64,000 bases of DNA from CBDFMR01 sp965249765 (GTDB taxonomy: Bacteria; Bacteroidota; Bacteroidia; Chitinophagales; Saprospiraceae): contig CBDFMR010000005.1 in assembly GCA_965249765.1 (NCBI GenBank), positions 1,054,001-1,118,000 of the forward strand, read 5' to 3'. Position numbers and translations under genes: made by a program. The notes beneath the pieces are model-generated. The model was not told the DNA's origin, ran no database searches, and was given only the letters and a program-made list of their open reading frames with translations. The number at the start of each line of letters is the position of its first letter. Position 1 is the first letter of the stretch. This document shows positions 1 to 9,436 of this stretch, in pieces.

Positions 1-147
1 ATGGGAGCCAAGTTAGGAGGTATTCTCGGCATGGTACTCGCCATACCTGCCTACACGGTATTGAGGGTTGTTGCTCGGGTATTCTTGAGTGAGTTTAAGA
101 TCGTTCAGTCTATCACTAAAAGTCTTGACGAGGCGGTAGAGAATTGA
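1..147 (+). CDS. AI-2E family transporter (PerM/YdiK-like), C-terminal end only
   Basis: The first 48 codons form an open frame ending in TGA at 145-147. They read as the C-terminal end of an AI-2E-family polytopic inner-membrane permease: a KLGGILGM stretch, then LAIPAY, then a TVLRVVARVF-like helix and a short hydrophilic tail. This GG-x-LGM-x-LAIPAYT pattern is typical of the last membrane segment of that family. The ATG at base 1 is probably internal, since such permeases have about 340-380 residues, so the gene begins outside the window. Transport of AI-2 itself is established for few members, so the substrate is unknown. The next gene converges on it from the other strand. Confidence 0.6.
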   Translation: MGAKLGGILGMVLAIPAYTVLRVVARVFLSEFKIVQSITKSLDEAVEN

Positions 148-365
148 GACAGAACTTACAGTTTAGGGTAATTCAACCTCTCTGAGGTCTCGGTATCGTT
201 TGCTCTACTATTCGCTCTACGCATATCGCCATGCGCCTAAGTAGTTTTAAATCTTCAAATTCTTTGCTAAACCTACCAAACCTTTTAATCTCCTTACGCT
301 TGAGTATATTTCATTACCTCATTAAAACTTCTCTAATCTCTCAACCCTCAACATTTTACCAAACA

Positions 366-1070
366 CTAGTTCCCATCCTGCTTTTCAAATACTCTCCTGA
401 GCAAGTCCGATGTACGTTGTGAAATGTCAGTACGTATTCCTTTTTCCTTAACAGCGACCAATGAAAATAGACCATCGAGTGCCTTATTAGTTACATGGTT
501 GGCAAGGTCTGGATTGACATCTTCTAGGAGAGGAATTTGATTGTACTGCTTGACAGCGTCACCCCACAGTTTTTGAACTCCCACTTCATCGAGTGTACTG
601 AGGATAATGGGATTGAATTCCCCATAAAGTCCATTATAAGTACCTTGATGCAAGAAATTGGTGGCTGCATTATCAGTACCCATTAAAATGTTCATGGCAT
701 CGTTAAACGATATTTTTTTGATGGCATCCCAGAAGATAGGACCCGCTTTGGTAGCTGCTTTTTCAGCACCAGAATTAATTTTCTTAATCAACTCATCTTC
801 CAGAGATGTGAATCCAGGGATAAACTTCAGCTTGTCGATGACTGTGTATGCTTCTTCGGGAAGAAGAATTTTGTAAGCTGAATTGTAGTAACCTTTGGGA
901 GCTGAAAGAAAGTCAACGCTCTCACCTACACCCAGGTTTAGCGCTTCCTTCAGTCCTCGGGAAATGTCACTATTGCTCAATGAATTTAAAGTGCCCATCG
1001 CTCTTTCGATGTCTTTGGGGTCACATGAAAGAAGAAAAATCGGTATCATTAAATAAATTAGATGTTTCAT
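366..1070 (-). CDS. DUF4197 family lipoprotein
   Basis: 234 residues. The N-terminus is a lipoprotein signal (hydrophobic stretch, then LLSC with the lipid-accepting Cys near residue 16), so it is exported and membrane-anchored. The mature part matches the DUF4197 pattern: GLKEALNLGV, a GYYN motif, ILLPEEA, a PIFWDAI segment, then DAMNIL and AATNFL. The function of DUF4197 is unknown. The ATG at 1070 fits the signal peptide directly. It is transcribed alone; 78 bp separate it from folB, which lies upstream on the same strand, so read-through from folB is possible. Confidence 0.8.
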   Translation of the reverse strand: MKHLIYLMIPIFLLSCDPKDIERAMGTLNSLSNSDISRGLKEALNLGVGESVDFLSAPKGYYNSAYKILLPEEAYTVIDKLKFIPGFTSLEDELIKKINSGAEKAATKAGPIFWDAIKKISFNDAMNILMGTDNAATNFLHQGTYNGLYGEFNPIILSTLDEVGVQKLWGDAVKQYNQIPLLEDVNPDLANHVTNKALDGLFSLVAVKEKGIRTDISQRTSDLLRRVFEKQDGN

Positions 1071-1148
1071 AGTTTGTTAATTGTTGTTATAATGTCAAAA
1101 CGATGTTTTTTGTTGATTAGACACGATACTTGAGATTTTAAGTAATTA

Positions 1149-1496
1149 TTAAAAGGTCATGGTGATCACTGCTGACCCAACTTTCCCGCCAATTTGTGGA
1201 GATTTTTTAGAAAGTGAAATTCGTCCAGAGATATCGGGCCATTGGACTTGAATGTCTTTTACAATACACAACACGACCGTCTCAAGCAGTTTTTTTGTGT
1301 TGTTCATTTGTGCTACGCAAATCTGATACAAGTCTTCATAGTTGACAGTATCATTTATATCGTCATCGAGTGTGTCAAACGTCTTGACTTCTACTTCAAG
1401 GTCAATGACAAAATAATTGCCCATTTTTTGCTCTTCAGCGTAGTACCCATGATGGGCAAAAAACTCTGCATTTCTTATGGCGATGGTAGTCTTCAC
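1149..1496 (-). CDS. folB: dihydroneopterin aldolase
   Basis: 115 residues, the usual length for FolB, which converts 7,8-dihydroneopterin to 6-hydroxymethyl-dihydropterin and glycolaldehyde in folate synthesis. Visible motifs are the N-terminal FFAHHGYYAEEQ (the family's F-x-GxHG-x-x-x-E region), the NDTVNYEDLY segment that forms the pterin pocket, an LLETV helix, and the C-terminal SKKSPQI strand. The start codon is GTG (rc of 1494-1496). It is divergent from the acyl-CoA dehydrogenase, with 109 bp between the starts. Confidence 0.88.
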   Translation of the reverse strand: MKTTIAIRNAEFFAHHGYYAEEQKMGNYFVIDLEVEVKTFDTLDDDINDTVNYEDLYQICVAQMNNTKKLLETVVLCIVKDIQVQWPDISGRISLSKKSPQIGGKVGSAVITMTF

Positions 1497-1605
1497 AATT
1501 CTATTAATTCGTTTTTATCCGCATCGAATATACTTACCTTTGCCCGACTAAATGACAGGAAAGGTCGATTAATATTAAAAGATCTTCAAGTGTAAATAGA
1601 TATAA

Positions 1606-2778
1606 ATGGATAAGTACCAACACCACGATTATTATAATGTAGATGCCTTATTAAGTGATGACCACCTTATTGCTCGGGATGCGGTAAGAGAGTGGGTAAA
1701 GCAGGAAGTATCGCCCATCATAGAAGAGTATGCTGAGAAGGGAGAATGTCCTACACATCTGTTTAAGGGACTGGCCGACATTGGAGCATTTGGTCCTAGC
1801 CTACCCGTAGATTATGGTGGTGGTGGAATGGACGAAATAGCGTACGGGGTCATTATGCAAGAACTTGAACGAGGGGATTCTGGCATTAGGTCTATGGCCT
1901 CTGTGCAGGGCTCACTAGTAATGTATCCTATTTACAGATATGCTTCTGAGGCACAGAAGAAAAAATACTTACCTAAACTGGGTTCAGGTGAGTTTATTGG
2001 TTGCTTTGGATTGACTGAGCCGGACCATGGTTCCAATCCATCAGGGATGATTTCCAATATCAAGGACGATGGAGACTCATATGTATTGAATGGTGCTAAG
2101 ATGTGGATCACCAACTCACCAGTTGCTGATCTAGCCGTTGTCTGGGCAAAAGATGAAACGGGAAAAATTAGAGGAATGGTTGTGGAGAAAGGTACTCCAG
2201 GATTCTCTACCCCTGAAATTCATGGTAAATGGTCATTGAGAGCTTCTATTACCGGAGAGTTGGTCTTTGAGGATGTAAGGGTGCCAAAAAAGAATATTTT
2301 TCCTGAGATAAAGGGTCTTAAGGGGCCGTTGGCATGTCTAAGTAAGGCTAGATATGGCATTGCTTGGGGAGCGATAGGAGCGGCACTAGATTGCTATGAT
2401 TCGGCACTTAGGTATTCTCAAGAAAGGATTCAGTTTGATAAGCCGATAGGTCAGTTTCAGCTTACGCAAAAGAAATTGGCTGAGATGATTACTGAGATTA
2501 CCAAAGCGCAGCTGCTGGCATGGAGACTAGGATCCCTCGCCAATGAAGGCAAGGCAACACCTGCACAGATTTCTATGGCTAAAAGAAACAATGTACATAT
2601 GGCGCTGGAAATTGCTCGAGAGGCAAGACAGATACACGGAGGAATGGGAATTACCAATGAATATCCGTGTATGAGGCACATGATGAATCTTGAAACGGTA
2701 CTTACTTATGAAGGAACTCATGACATTCACTTGCTCATCACAGGCATGGATGTCACTGGATTCAATGCATTTAAGTAG
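1606..2778 (+). CDS. gcdH: acyl-CoA dehydrogenase, glutaryl-CoA dehydrogenase type
   Basis: 390 residues, full length for the family. It is an FAD enzyme that oxidises and decarboxylates glutaryl-CoA to crotonyl-CoA in lysine/tryptophan catabolism. GcdH-specific signs are GIRSMASVQGSLVM (the Arg that binds the distal carboxylate), FGLTEPDHGSNP, LRASITGE, the GLKGPLACLSKARYGIAWG segment, and the catalytic Glu in the TYEGTHDIH motif near the C-terminus. General acyl-CoA dehydrogenases lack the first of these, so the glutaryl assignment is fairly firm. It starts at ATG 1606, shortly after a frame-closing stop. No other lysine-degradation gene is adjacent. Confidence 0.85.
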   Translation: MDKYQHHDYYNVDALLSDDHLIARDAVREWVKQEVSPIIEEYAEKGECPTHLFKGLADIGAFGPSLPVDYGGGGMDEIAYGVIMQELERGDSGIRSMASVQGSLVMYPIYRYASEAQKKKYLPKLGSGEFIGCFGLTEPDHGSNPSGMISNIKDDGDSYVLNGAKMWITNSPVADLAVVWAKDETGKIRGMVVEKGTPGFSTPEIHGKWSLRASITGELVFEDVRVPKKNIFPEIKGLKGPLACLSKARYGIAWGAIGAALDCYDSALRYSQERIQFDKPIGQFQLTQKKLAEMITEITKAQLLAWRLGSLANEGKATPAQISMAKRNNVHMALEIAREARQIHGGMGITNEYPCMRHMMNLETVLTYEGTHDIHLLITGMDVTGFNAFK

Positions 2779-2913
2779 CGATTTAGTCTATCATTCCCTT
2801 TACTTTATCGAAAATCCGTTGATGGATGGTGTTAAGACTTTTGAAAAGTGGGAATTTAAACAACAATTTATGCATTTGATAAGTATAGTATTTGCGAAAG
2901 CTTATAGATTACA

Positions 2914-4134
2914 ATGAATAGAGTTATACTTCTTGGCATATTTTATACACTGATATGGATGGTTCCATGTCAGTCTCAGGTTGATACCATAAGACTAAAT
3001 AATCCTTCTTTTGAAGACTATCCTCGAACTGGAAAACTGAGTTTATTTGGTCGACCCACCACATCACCACCTCTGGGATGGTATGATTGTTCGAGAATAT
3101 ACTTTCCCGATGAGACTCCACCTGATGTGCATCCACATCCAAAGGGGATGTCATTTAGTGTAACTAAGGGGCCTAGTCATGGAAAGACATACTTGGGCAT
3201 GGTCGCTCGAGACAACGATTCTCACGAGTCTGTCTCTCAGAGATTGAGTAGCGCTTTGAAAGCGGGAAATTGTTATGAGATGTATATCGACTTATGTAAG
3301 TCACCAACGTATCTAAGTCCATGGAATTCTGCTGATAGCGCGCAAAAAAAAAATGCAAAACAATACACTAAGCCTATAGTACTGAGGGTCTATGGAGGCT
3401 CTGGGGTATGCAATATAGGAACTGCGCTGGCAGAATCTGAGGCTGTTAAAAATACAGATTGGGAACGGTATAGACTTGAATTCAGACCTCACAAAAGCGT
3501 ACGTCATCTTACATTGTCTGTTTATTATAAGACTCCAATTCTAGATCCTTACAATGGAAACATTCTTCTCGATAACATATCTGAAATCGTACAGATCCCC
3601 TGTCCAGGAGAAGAGCCTTTTGCCGTTGTAGAAGGTAAACAAAAGTCCAAATACGTTCCCCTTCATAAAAAGAAAAAGCCGAAGAAGAAAAAAGTTGTTG
3701 AGAAATCTAAGAATATCTTAAATGAGGAAAAACCTGTAACAACAAAGATTTTAACCGATTTGGATCGTGGCACTCTCACCCAAGGTCAGATCATCAGAAT
3801 TGATAAGCTATACTTCGAGGCTGATAAATCAAGTGTCAATGAAAACTCTCAGGAAGTTCTAAATGAGATTTATTCTTTCCTTCATGAGAATCATGATATC
3901 GTAGTAGAGATAGGTGGACATACCAATGGACGTCCAAAGCACGAGTTTTGTGATCGATTATCCACTGAGCGAGCGAAGGCCGTTGCTGAATACCTTGCCA
4001 AGAAAGGAATAGGTCCTTCCAGGCTAAAATATAAGGGCTATGGAAAGCGCAAACCAATTGCTCCAAATGGGAGGGCAGCTGGTAGAAAGATGAATCAGAG
4101 GGTAGAGATCAAAATACTTTCCTTTGACTCGTAG
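2914..4134 (+). CDS. OmpA-family outer-membrane/peptidoglycan-associated protein
   Basis: 406 residues. A signal peptide (about residues 1-22, ending near CQSQ) is followed by a beta-rich domain of about 200 residues beginning with a LNNPSFEDYP motif typical of Bacteroidota carbohydrate-binding-like N-domains. A very basic lysine linker (about residues 250-265) follows, then a C-terminal OmpA domain from about residue 295. The OmpA domain has LYFEADKSS, GGHTNG, LSTERAKAVAEYL, YKGYGKRKP and NQRVEIK. The Asp that normally follows the Thr in the peptidoglycan-binding TD motif is Asn here (HTNG), while the distal Arg of NQRVE is kept. It probably links the outer membrane to peptidoglycan. Confidence 0.85.
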   Translation: MNRVILLGIFYTLIWMVPCQSQVDTIRLNNPSFEDYPRTGKLSLFGRPTTSPPLGWYDCSRIYFPDETPPDVHPHPKGMSFSVTKGPSHGKTYLGMVARDNDSHESVSQRLSSALKAGNCYEMYIDLCKSPTYLSPWNSADSAQKKNAKQYTKPIVLRVYGGSGVCNIGTALAESEAVKNTDWERYRLEFRPHKSVRHLTLSVYYKTPILDPYNGNILLDNISEIVQIPCPGEEPFAVVEGKQKSKYVPLHKKKKPKKKKVVEKSKNILNEEKPVTTKILTDLDRGTLTQGQIIRIDKLYFEADKSSVNENSQEVLNEIYSFLHENHDIVVEIGGHTNGRPKHEFCDRLSTERAKAVAEYLAKKGIGPSRLKYKGYGKRKPIAPNGRAAGRKMNQRVEIKILSFDS

Positions 4135-4143
4135 CCGTTGGCT

Positions 4144-6903
4144 CTAGCGAGTCTTGCCTAGTCCATCATCTATTCCTTTCATCGTGGCTGGGACACCTTT
4201 GTTCATCCAGTTCGGCAATGGATCTCCCATAAGATAATGATCAAAAAATTGTTGCATTCTAATATTGAAATCTAGTCTATTTGGCCACTTCACGGGCCAA
4301 TGAGGTTCATCATTGTAATTGAGTAACCACGACGGTTTACCTAGCCGTCTCAATGCAACAAAAAACTCTATCCCTTGGTACCATGGAACGGCACCATCCT
4401 TGTCATTGTGTAGAATCAAGACGGGTGTTGTAATCTTGTCGACATTGAAGATGGGTGAATTCTCAAGGTAGAGATCTGGTCTCTCCCATAATGTAGCACC
4501 CAGCCGACTTTGTGTTTTTTCATACTGGAACATACGACTCATTCCGGAACCCCATCTGATTCCACCATAAGCTGATACCATGTTGACAACCGGAGCTCCC
4601 GACTCTGCACATGCAAAAACATCGGTCTTTGTCAGAAGATGCGCAATTTGATAGCCTCCCCAGCTATGACCCTGGACTCCTATTCGATCTTCATCGATAT
4701 AGCCTAGGGATTTTACTTTTTCTATTCCTGACATTACATCTTCATAGCAACTCTTGCCAGGATAACCCACATGGTACGTAACATCAGGATTGAAAATGAC
4801 ATAGCCACGACTAGCATAGTAGGTATAATTGATGGTTGATCGATGTGCAAAAGGAGCCCTATGACGATGAAGTCGATCAGAGCTCCGTTCGTAAAAGTTG
4901 ACTATGAGAGGATACTTTTTTGTTGGATCAAAGTCATTAGGCTTGACGAGCATGCCTTCCATTTCATCACCATCGTATGACGACCATTCTATAGATTCTA
5001 TGCTTCCCCACTCATAGTCATATTGTTGTGGATTGGCGGTGCTTATTTTTTTTGAATTTCTAAAGGTCAGGTTATCGTGAATGAGATCGGGGAAAATGTC
5101 ATATGATTCCTTGGTATAGATGATGTCATCAGAGTCCTTGGCCTTGGTTACGCTGAAATCATACATCAGGTCTTCTTCTACTATGGTAGAGACTTTACCA
5201 TTAAGGAGATAGGCATAACCCGATTTTTTACTTTTCTCATTGAAGGTGTATAGCAGTAGTTTTTTTCTCAAGTCTATATTTTTTTCATCGCGATCTAGCC
5301 TGACATATCTATACCTTGTATGGCTCTTTCGTCCATCTGTCAATTTTTCTTTGCTTCCATTTGATGCCCTTACCTTCCAGAGGTCATAATGGTCATTAAC
5401 TATAAGGTATTCGTCATTAGTGGTCCATCCTGCGCTTCCATACCAGTTGGCATCGGCAGGTACATCATTTCTTTCATTGTATATTATGAAGTTGTTTTCG
5501 CCGGGCAGGCTTATTGTTTTTCTGCTAGCTGTATTGTAGAGCACAAGAGTGGAATCAGGGCGACTATACCAATAGAAGTACTTTCCCTGAGGAGATTGTT
5601 TTACTGAGCCCGATACAGCTTTTGCAATCATCTTTGATTTTCCTGTGGATGCATCAATTAAGTATACATCATTCCTGGGTGATCCCTTCCATGAGATATC
5701 GAGGAGATACGGACTAGCGTCCAGCCCTAAAGCAATGATTCCATTTCCCTCGTCGCTAACCGATGTGTAATTTATTTTTTCATCACCTATGTTGAATAAT
5801 TCTTGACTATCAATGTGATAAACGGACGTATAGGATTTTTTCTTCTCACGCTCTAGTCTCACATTTTGCTGCGTATACAGCCTTCCATCTTCATAGGACC
5901 AGACCTCGACAACGGCCTTTTCTTCATCGAGCAGTGTGGTATCTCCCTGCTTTGGTTGCGGGAATCTGCCAAACAGAAGTTTTGATCCATCTTCAGAAAA
6001 ATCTAAAGCCTGATGAGGACTAATGACCCAATTCTTCTCCATGAATCTTGACTTGGAATTGGCAATAAGCTTAGCTTGATCCTTGAATTTATCGTAGTAG
6101 TACAGTCTATATGGTCGGGCAAAGCTTTCCGTTGTGTCGAGATCGGCTACCATGGCAAGTTGACTACCTTTCTCGTCCCATCTTACTTGCGGAAACTTGC
6201 CTTCGCCAGCAAGGATGTTCTTGAATCGATGACTTGAAAAATCGTAGATATATATACCCGATGTAAGGAGACTATCTCCAGTACTTACGGCATAGAGCCC
6301 CTCACCATCCTCTGCCGTTCCATAGTCGGTCACATAACCCAAGGTGTCTTCACGACTATCAGTGAGAGATCTTACTATCAATTTGCTTCCGTTTTTTTTG
6401 TTTTCCGTCTTTGATGTTTTCTTCAAAGAGTTAGGCTTTTCATCTTGAGGTTCTAGAAGGTAGAAAAGATAGCCATCCCATTTGTCCGGAACCTTAAAGG
6501 ACTTGACATTTGGAATCTTGACTAGCTCTCTATTAATTGTCGAGTATAAAGACAACGTGTCATTAGGCAGATCCTCTTTCTTTGTGTCTTTTCGTTTTAA
6601 TGAGCGAATGCTGTCTACTGGAGCGACGGTATAAAATATGACATGAGATGCGGACTGATTAATTACGGGTGATTTGACACATGGAAAGGTGTAGGTCTTT
6701 GATTGTCTAGTATTGTAGATTTTTAAGGTTTTGTCTCCGTCTTCGGGGCGCAGTGTATAGATTACCCAGTCCCCATTGTGGGAGATCTTGGTATCACCTA
6801 TTCTATTCCAAATTGAATAGACGCTTTCATCCATCGTTTTCTTCTGTGCATGGCCAGAGATTAAGAAAGTTAGACTGCAGGCAAGTGCTAGAATTTTCTT
6901 CAT
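4144..6903 (-). CDS. S9 family prolyl oligopeptidase-type serine peptidase, secreted
   Basis: 919 residues with a signal peptide (LALACSLTFLISGHA). The first ~600 residues are the repetitive beta-propeller typical of S9 enzymes (blade motifs such as DEKGSQLAMVAD and SEDGSKLLFGRF). The C-terminal ~270 residues are the alpha/beta-hydrolase. The nucleophile Ser lies in GVQGHSWGGYQ, the Asp in LHNDKDGAVPW and the His in YNDEPHWPV, so the triad is complete. It probably cleaves oligopeptides in the periplasm. It is convergent with the OmpA gene (9 bp between stops) and divergent from uvrC. Confidence 0.87.
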   Translation of the reverse strand: MKKILALACSLTFLISGHAQKKTMDESVYSIWNRIGDTKISHNGDWVIYTLRPEDGDKTLKIYNTRQSKTYTFPCVKSPVINQSASHVIFYTVAPVDSIRSLKRKDTKKEDLPNDTLSLYSTINRELVKIPNVKSFKVPDKWDGYLFYLLEPQDEKPNSLKKTSKTENKKNGSKLIVRSLTDSREDTLGYVTDYGTAEDGEGLYAVSTGDSLLTSGIYIYDFSSHRFKNILAGEGKFPQVRWDEKGSQLAMVADLDTTESFARPYRLYYYDKFKDQAKLIANSKSRFMEKNWVISPHQALDFSEDGSKLLFGRFPQPKQGDTTLLDEEKAVVEVWSYEDGRLYTQQNVRLEREKKKSYTSVYHIDSQELFNIGDEKINYTSVSDEGNGIIALGLDASPYLLDISWKGSPRNDVYLIDASTGKSKMIAKAVSGSVKQSPQGKYFYWYSRPDSTLVLYNTASRKTISLPGENNFIIYNERNDVPADANWYGSAGWTTNDEYLIVNDHYDLWKVRASNGSKEKLTDGRKSHTRYRYVRLDRDEKNIDLRKKLLLYTFNEKSKKSGYAYLLNGKVSTIVEEDLMYDFSVTKAKDSDDIIYTKESYDIFPDLIHDNLTFRNSKKISTANPQQYDYEWGSIESIEWSSYDGDEMEGMLVKPNDFDPTKKYPLIVNFYERSSDRLHRHRAPFAHRSTINYTYYASRGYVIFNPDVTYHVGYPGKSCYEDVMSGIEKVKSLGYIDEDRIGVQGHSWGGYQIAHLLTKTDVFACAESGAPVVNMVSAYGGIRWGSGMSRMFQYEKTQSRLGATLWERPDLYLENSPIFNVDKITTPVLILHNDKDGAVPWYQGIEFFVALRRLGKPSWLLNYNDEPHWPVKWPNRLDFNIRMQQFFDHYLMGDPLPNWMNKGVPATMKGIDDGLGKTR

Positions 6904-6946
6904 AATATCTTAAAATTGAAAGACACTGAAATTAAGAATCTTATGA

Positions 6947-6954
6947 TACTTTTG
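6947..6954 (+). promoter_or_regulatory. possible -7 box upstream of uvrC
   Basis: TACTTTTG matches the Bacteroidota -7 consensus TAnnTTTG and lies about 100 bp upstream of the uvrC ATG in the intergenic region. No convincing TTG appears at the expected -33 spacing, so this is tentative. Confidence 0.25.
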
Positions 6955-7051
6955 AGTTATGCATTGAAATTATGCGGAGAATTAACGTTGCATTGATAGA
7001 GCAGGCCGCTCACGATCTTGCTACATAAAATACAAAGCCATTGATGGATAC

Positions 7052-8854
7052 ATGACCTCTGACGATTATAAAAAATTATCTCCTTCACTACCTAAGCTCC
7101 CCGGTGTATATAGATACCTAGATGAGAAAGACAAAATATTATATGTAGGAAAAGCTAAAAATCTAAAGAGTAGGATTTCATCCTATTTTGGCAATAAGAA
7201 GCATCAATCGCACAAGACCAAGCTACTTATCAAAAACGCAGCGAGAATAGAGTACACTGTGGTGGAGACAGAGCATGATGCTTTTCTATTGGAGAACACC
7301 TTGATCAAGAAGTTTCAGCCTAGGTACAACGTCATGCTAAAAGATGGCAAGACCTACACTTATATATGTATCAAGAAGGAAAGGTTCCCTCGGGTGTTTT
7401 TTACCCGAAGGGTGACTAGAGATGGATCGACATATTTCGGTCCTTATACATCTAAATATCGGGCAAGAATTATCCTGGATCTGGTGAAGAATATTTTCCC
7501 ATTGAGGACATGTACGTTTTTTCTTTCTTATGATAACATCAAGAAAGGAAAATTTAAAGTCTGTCTAGAATATCATATAAAGAACTGTCACGGCCCTTGT
7601 GAAGGATATGAGTCGGAAGAAGAATACAATAGAAAGATAGCCCAGATCAAGAATATCCTAAGAGGACATTTTGGTGAGGTGAAAGACTTTATCAAAGAGG
7701 AGATGAGAACATTGTCAGAAGGACTCCAATTTGAGCAAGCTCAATTGTTCAAGGAAAAACTCAATGTATTCGAAGATTATCAATCCAAATCCACGGTCGT
7801 GAGTACTACCGTAAAGGATCTCGATGTATTTCATCTTCGCGACGAAGGCGACTCGGTGTTTGTGAATTACCTCAAGGTTATTAAGGGGGTTTTGATCAAT
7901 ACAGATACGGTGGAATTGAAAAAGAATCTAAATGACAATCCTAGAGAGTTGATGCAATTTTCAGTTCAATATTTCAGAGAAAAGTTTAACTCGATCGCGC
8001 CAGAGATCGTAGTCCCGTTTAAGATTACACCTTTGGAGAAAGAATTACAGGTTACGATTCCTAATCGAGGAGACAAGAAGAAGCTTCTAGAGCTAGCTGA
8101 TAAAAACCTCACCTACTTTATAATCCAGAAAAAGAAGCAAGATCTCAATAAAAAGAGAAAGCAGACCTCAGCCGAAAGAATTCTGAAGACGCTGCAGGAG
8201 GACTTACAAATGGACAAGGTGCCGTTACACATAGAGTGCTTTGATAACTCAAATATCCAGGGCACCAATCCCACCGCCAGCTGTGTAGTATTTAAGAATT
8301 CCAAGCCTAGCAAGAAAGATTATAGACACTTCAAGATAAAAACTGTTGTAGGTGCCAATGATTTTGCATCAATGGAAGAAGTGGTAGGAAGGAGATACAA
8401 TCGACTAAAGGAAGAAGGACAAGATCTCCCTCAATTGGTCATCATAGATGGGGGCAAAGGCCAGTTGAGCTCTGCCGTAAAGAGCCTTGAGGAGTTGGAC
8501 CTGCTTGATGAGATCGTAGTAATAGGTATTGCTAAAAAGCTGGAGGAAATCTTCTTCCCAGGCGATTCTATCCCATTGTATATAAATAAAAAGTCAGAAT
8601 CGCTGAAACTCATTCAGCAATTGAGAAACGAAGCACACCGATTTGCATTGAAGCTTCATCGCAATCTACGGTCTAAGAACTCTCTGGGTACGGCTCTTAC
8701 AGAAATTCCAGGGATCGGTGAAAAGACTGCGGACAAACTACTCCGCCATTTCAAGTCTATGAAGAAGCTTGGAAAAGCTGATGAAGGGGAAATAGCTGGG
8801 ATAGTAGGAAAAAGCATTGCTAGGAAGGTCTTGGTTTATTTAAACAAGGAATGA
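7052..8854 (+). CDS. uvrC: excinuclease ABC subunit C
   Basis: 600 residues, the normal size of UvrC, which makes both incisions around bulky DNA lesions handed over by UvrAB. Domains in order: the GIY-YIG nuclease at about residues 14-95 (LPGVYRYLD, ILYVGKAKNLKSR); a cysteine cluster of the FeS type around residues 165-190 (a CTFF Cys, then CLEYHIKNCHGPC); the UVR helix pair (EGLQFEQAQLFKEKL, about residue 222); the RNase-H-like C-terminal nuclease (ECFDNSNIQG, VIIDGGKGQL); and tandem HhH motifs (EIPGIGEKTADKLL). The ATG at 7052 is chosen because the frame begins with the family's short leader. Confidence 0.96.
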   Translation: MTSDDYKKLSPSLPKLPGVYRYLDEKDKILYVGKAKNLKSRISSYFGNKKHQSHKTKLLIKNAARIEYTVVETEHDAFLLENTLIKKFQPRYNVMLKDGKTYTYICIKKERFPRVFFTRRVTRDGSTYFGPYTSKYRARIILDLVKNIFPLRTCTFFLSYDNIKKGKFKVCLEYHIKNCHGPCEGYESEEEYNRKIAQIKNILRGHFGEVKDFIKEEMRTLSEGLQFEQAQLFKEKLNVFEDYQSKSTVVSTTVKDLDVFHLRDEGDSVFVNYLKVIKGVLINTDTVELKKNLNDNPRELMQFSVQYFREKFNSIAPEIVVPFKITPLEKELQVTIPNRGDKKKLLELADKNLTYFIIQKKKQDLNKKRKQTSAERILKTLQEDLQMDKVPLHIECFDNSNIQGTNPTASCVVFKNSKPSKKDYRHFKIKTVVGANDFASMEEVVGRRYNRLKEEGQDLPQLVIIDGGKGQLSSAVKSLEELDLLDEIVVIGIAKKLEEIFFPGDSIPLYINKKSESLKLIQQLRNEAHRFALKLHRNLRSKNSLGTALTEIPGIGEKTADKLLRHFKSMKKLGKADEGEIAGIVGKSIARKVLVYLNKE

Positions 8855-8861
8855 ATAAATA

Positions 8862-8875
8862 AGTGAGTACTTACT
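8862..8875. promoter_or_regulatory. operator-like dyad, copy 1 (TetR site candidate)
   Basis: AGTGAGTACTTACT is a near-perfect inverted repeat (one mismatched pair) between the uvrC stop and the TetR stop. A closely related dyad sits at the other end of the TetR gene (9402-9415). Both share the AGTGAGTA..TTACT frame, so they are probably bound by the same regulator. Confidence 0.5.
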
Positions 8876-8877
8876 AT

Positions 8878-9396
8878 CTATTGTAAATCATATTTTCCCC
8901 ATAAGAATTCTATGTATCCTTCTGGGATTTCATCACGCAATCTTGCTACGATCAATGTATCAATAACTTGCAGAATAAATCTGGCTTCATTTTGTGGTTC
9001 GGCATACTCCAGAGCGGTAAACGCCCAGATGAGGCGGTCCAATAGTGGTTGCATCTTATCTGGTTGATAGTATTTATCCTCCCATTTCATTTTTTGATAA
9101 AGAAACCAAATCGTCTTTTCTGATTCGTTAATTAAAAAGGGCATTTCAAGGACTCTCATAATTGCCTTCGAAGGACTTCCTTCAAACAAGATGGGAGCAA
9201 AAACATGATTGATTTTATTGTCTATTGTTCCGAGTATTGCGTCTAACAATCCTGCTTTATTGCCAAAATGCCTAAAGATAAGACCCTCGGAAACACCTGC
9301 TTCTTTGGCTATACGGCTTGTGGCTACTGCGTGATATCCGTCAGAAGCAAATAGCTCTAGTCCTGCGTGAATTAGTTGAGTTCTCTTTGAATTCAA
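8878..9396 (-). CDS. TetR/AcrR family transcriptional regulator
   Basis: 172 residues. The N-terminal helix-turn-helix is clear: ELFASDGYHAVATSRIAKEAGVSEGLIFRHFGNKAGLL, cited here in pieces as ASDGYHAVATSRIA, AGVSEGLIFRHF and NKAGLL (about residues 12-50). The ligand domain is divergent. The first start codon in frame is TTG at 9394-9396; an in-frame stop lies a few codons upstream and no ATG is available. Operator-like dyads flank both ends of the gene, and the one at 9402-9415 overlaps the region just 5' of the start, which suggests autorepression. It is convergent with uvrC; its other targets are unknown. Confidence 0.85.
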   Translation of the reverse strand: MNSKRTQLIHAGLELFASDGYHAVATSRIAKEAGVSEGLIFRHFGNKAGLLDAILGTIDNKINHVFAPILFEGSPSKAIMRVLEMPFLINESEKTIWFLYQKMKWEDKYYQPDKMQPLLDRLIWAFTALEYAEPQNEARFILQVIDTLIVARLRDEIPEGYIEFLWGKYDLQ

Positions 9397-9401
9397 AATA
9401 A

Positions 9402-9415
9402 AGTGAGTAATTACT
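9402..9415. promoter_or_regulatory. operator-like dyad, copy 2, in front of the TetR gene
   Basis: AGTGAGTAATTACT contains the perfect palindrome AGTAATTACT and lies only 5-6 bp upstream of the TTG start, where a bound repressor would block transcription or initiation. It is related to the dyad at 8862-8875. Confidence 0.55.
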
Positions 9416-9436
9416 TATAAAGATAACAATTACTCT

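Noticed and set aside
231..422. 63-codon open frame in the gap and over the DUF4197 3' end
   Set aside because: It overlaps the well-supported DUF4197 gene on the other strand and has no family-like text.
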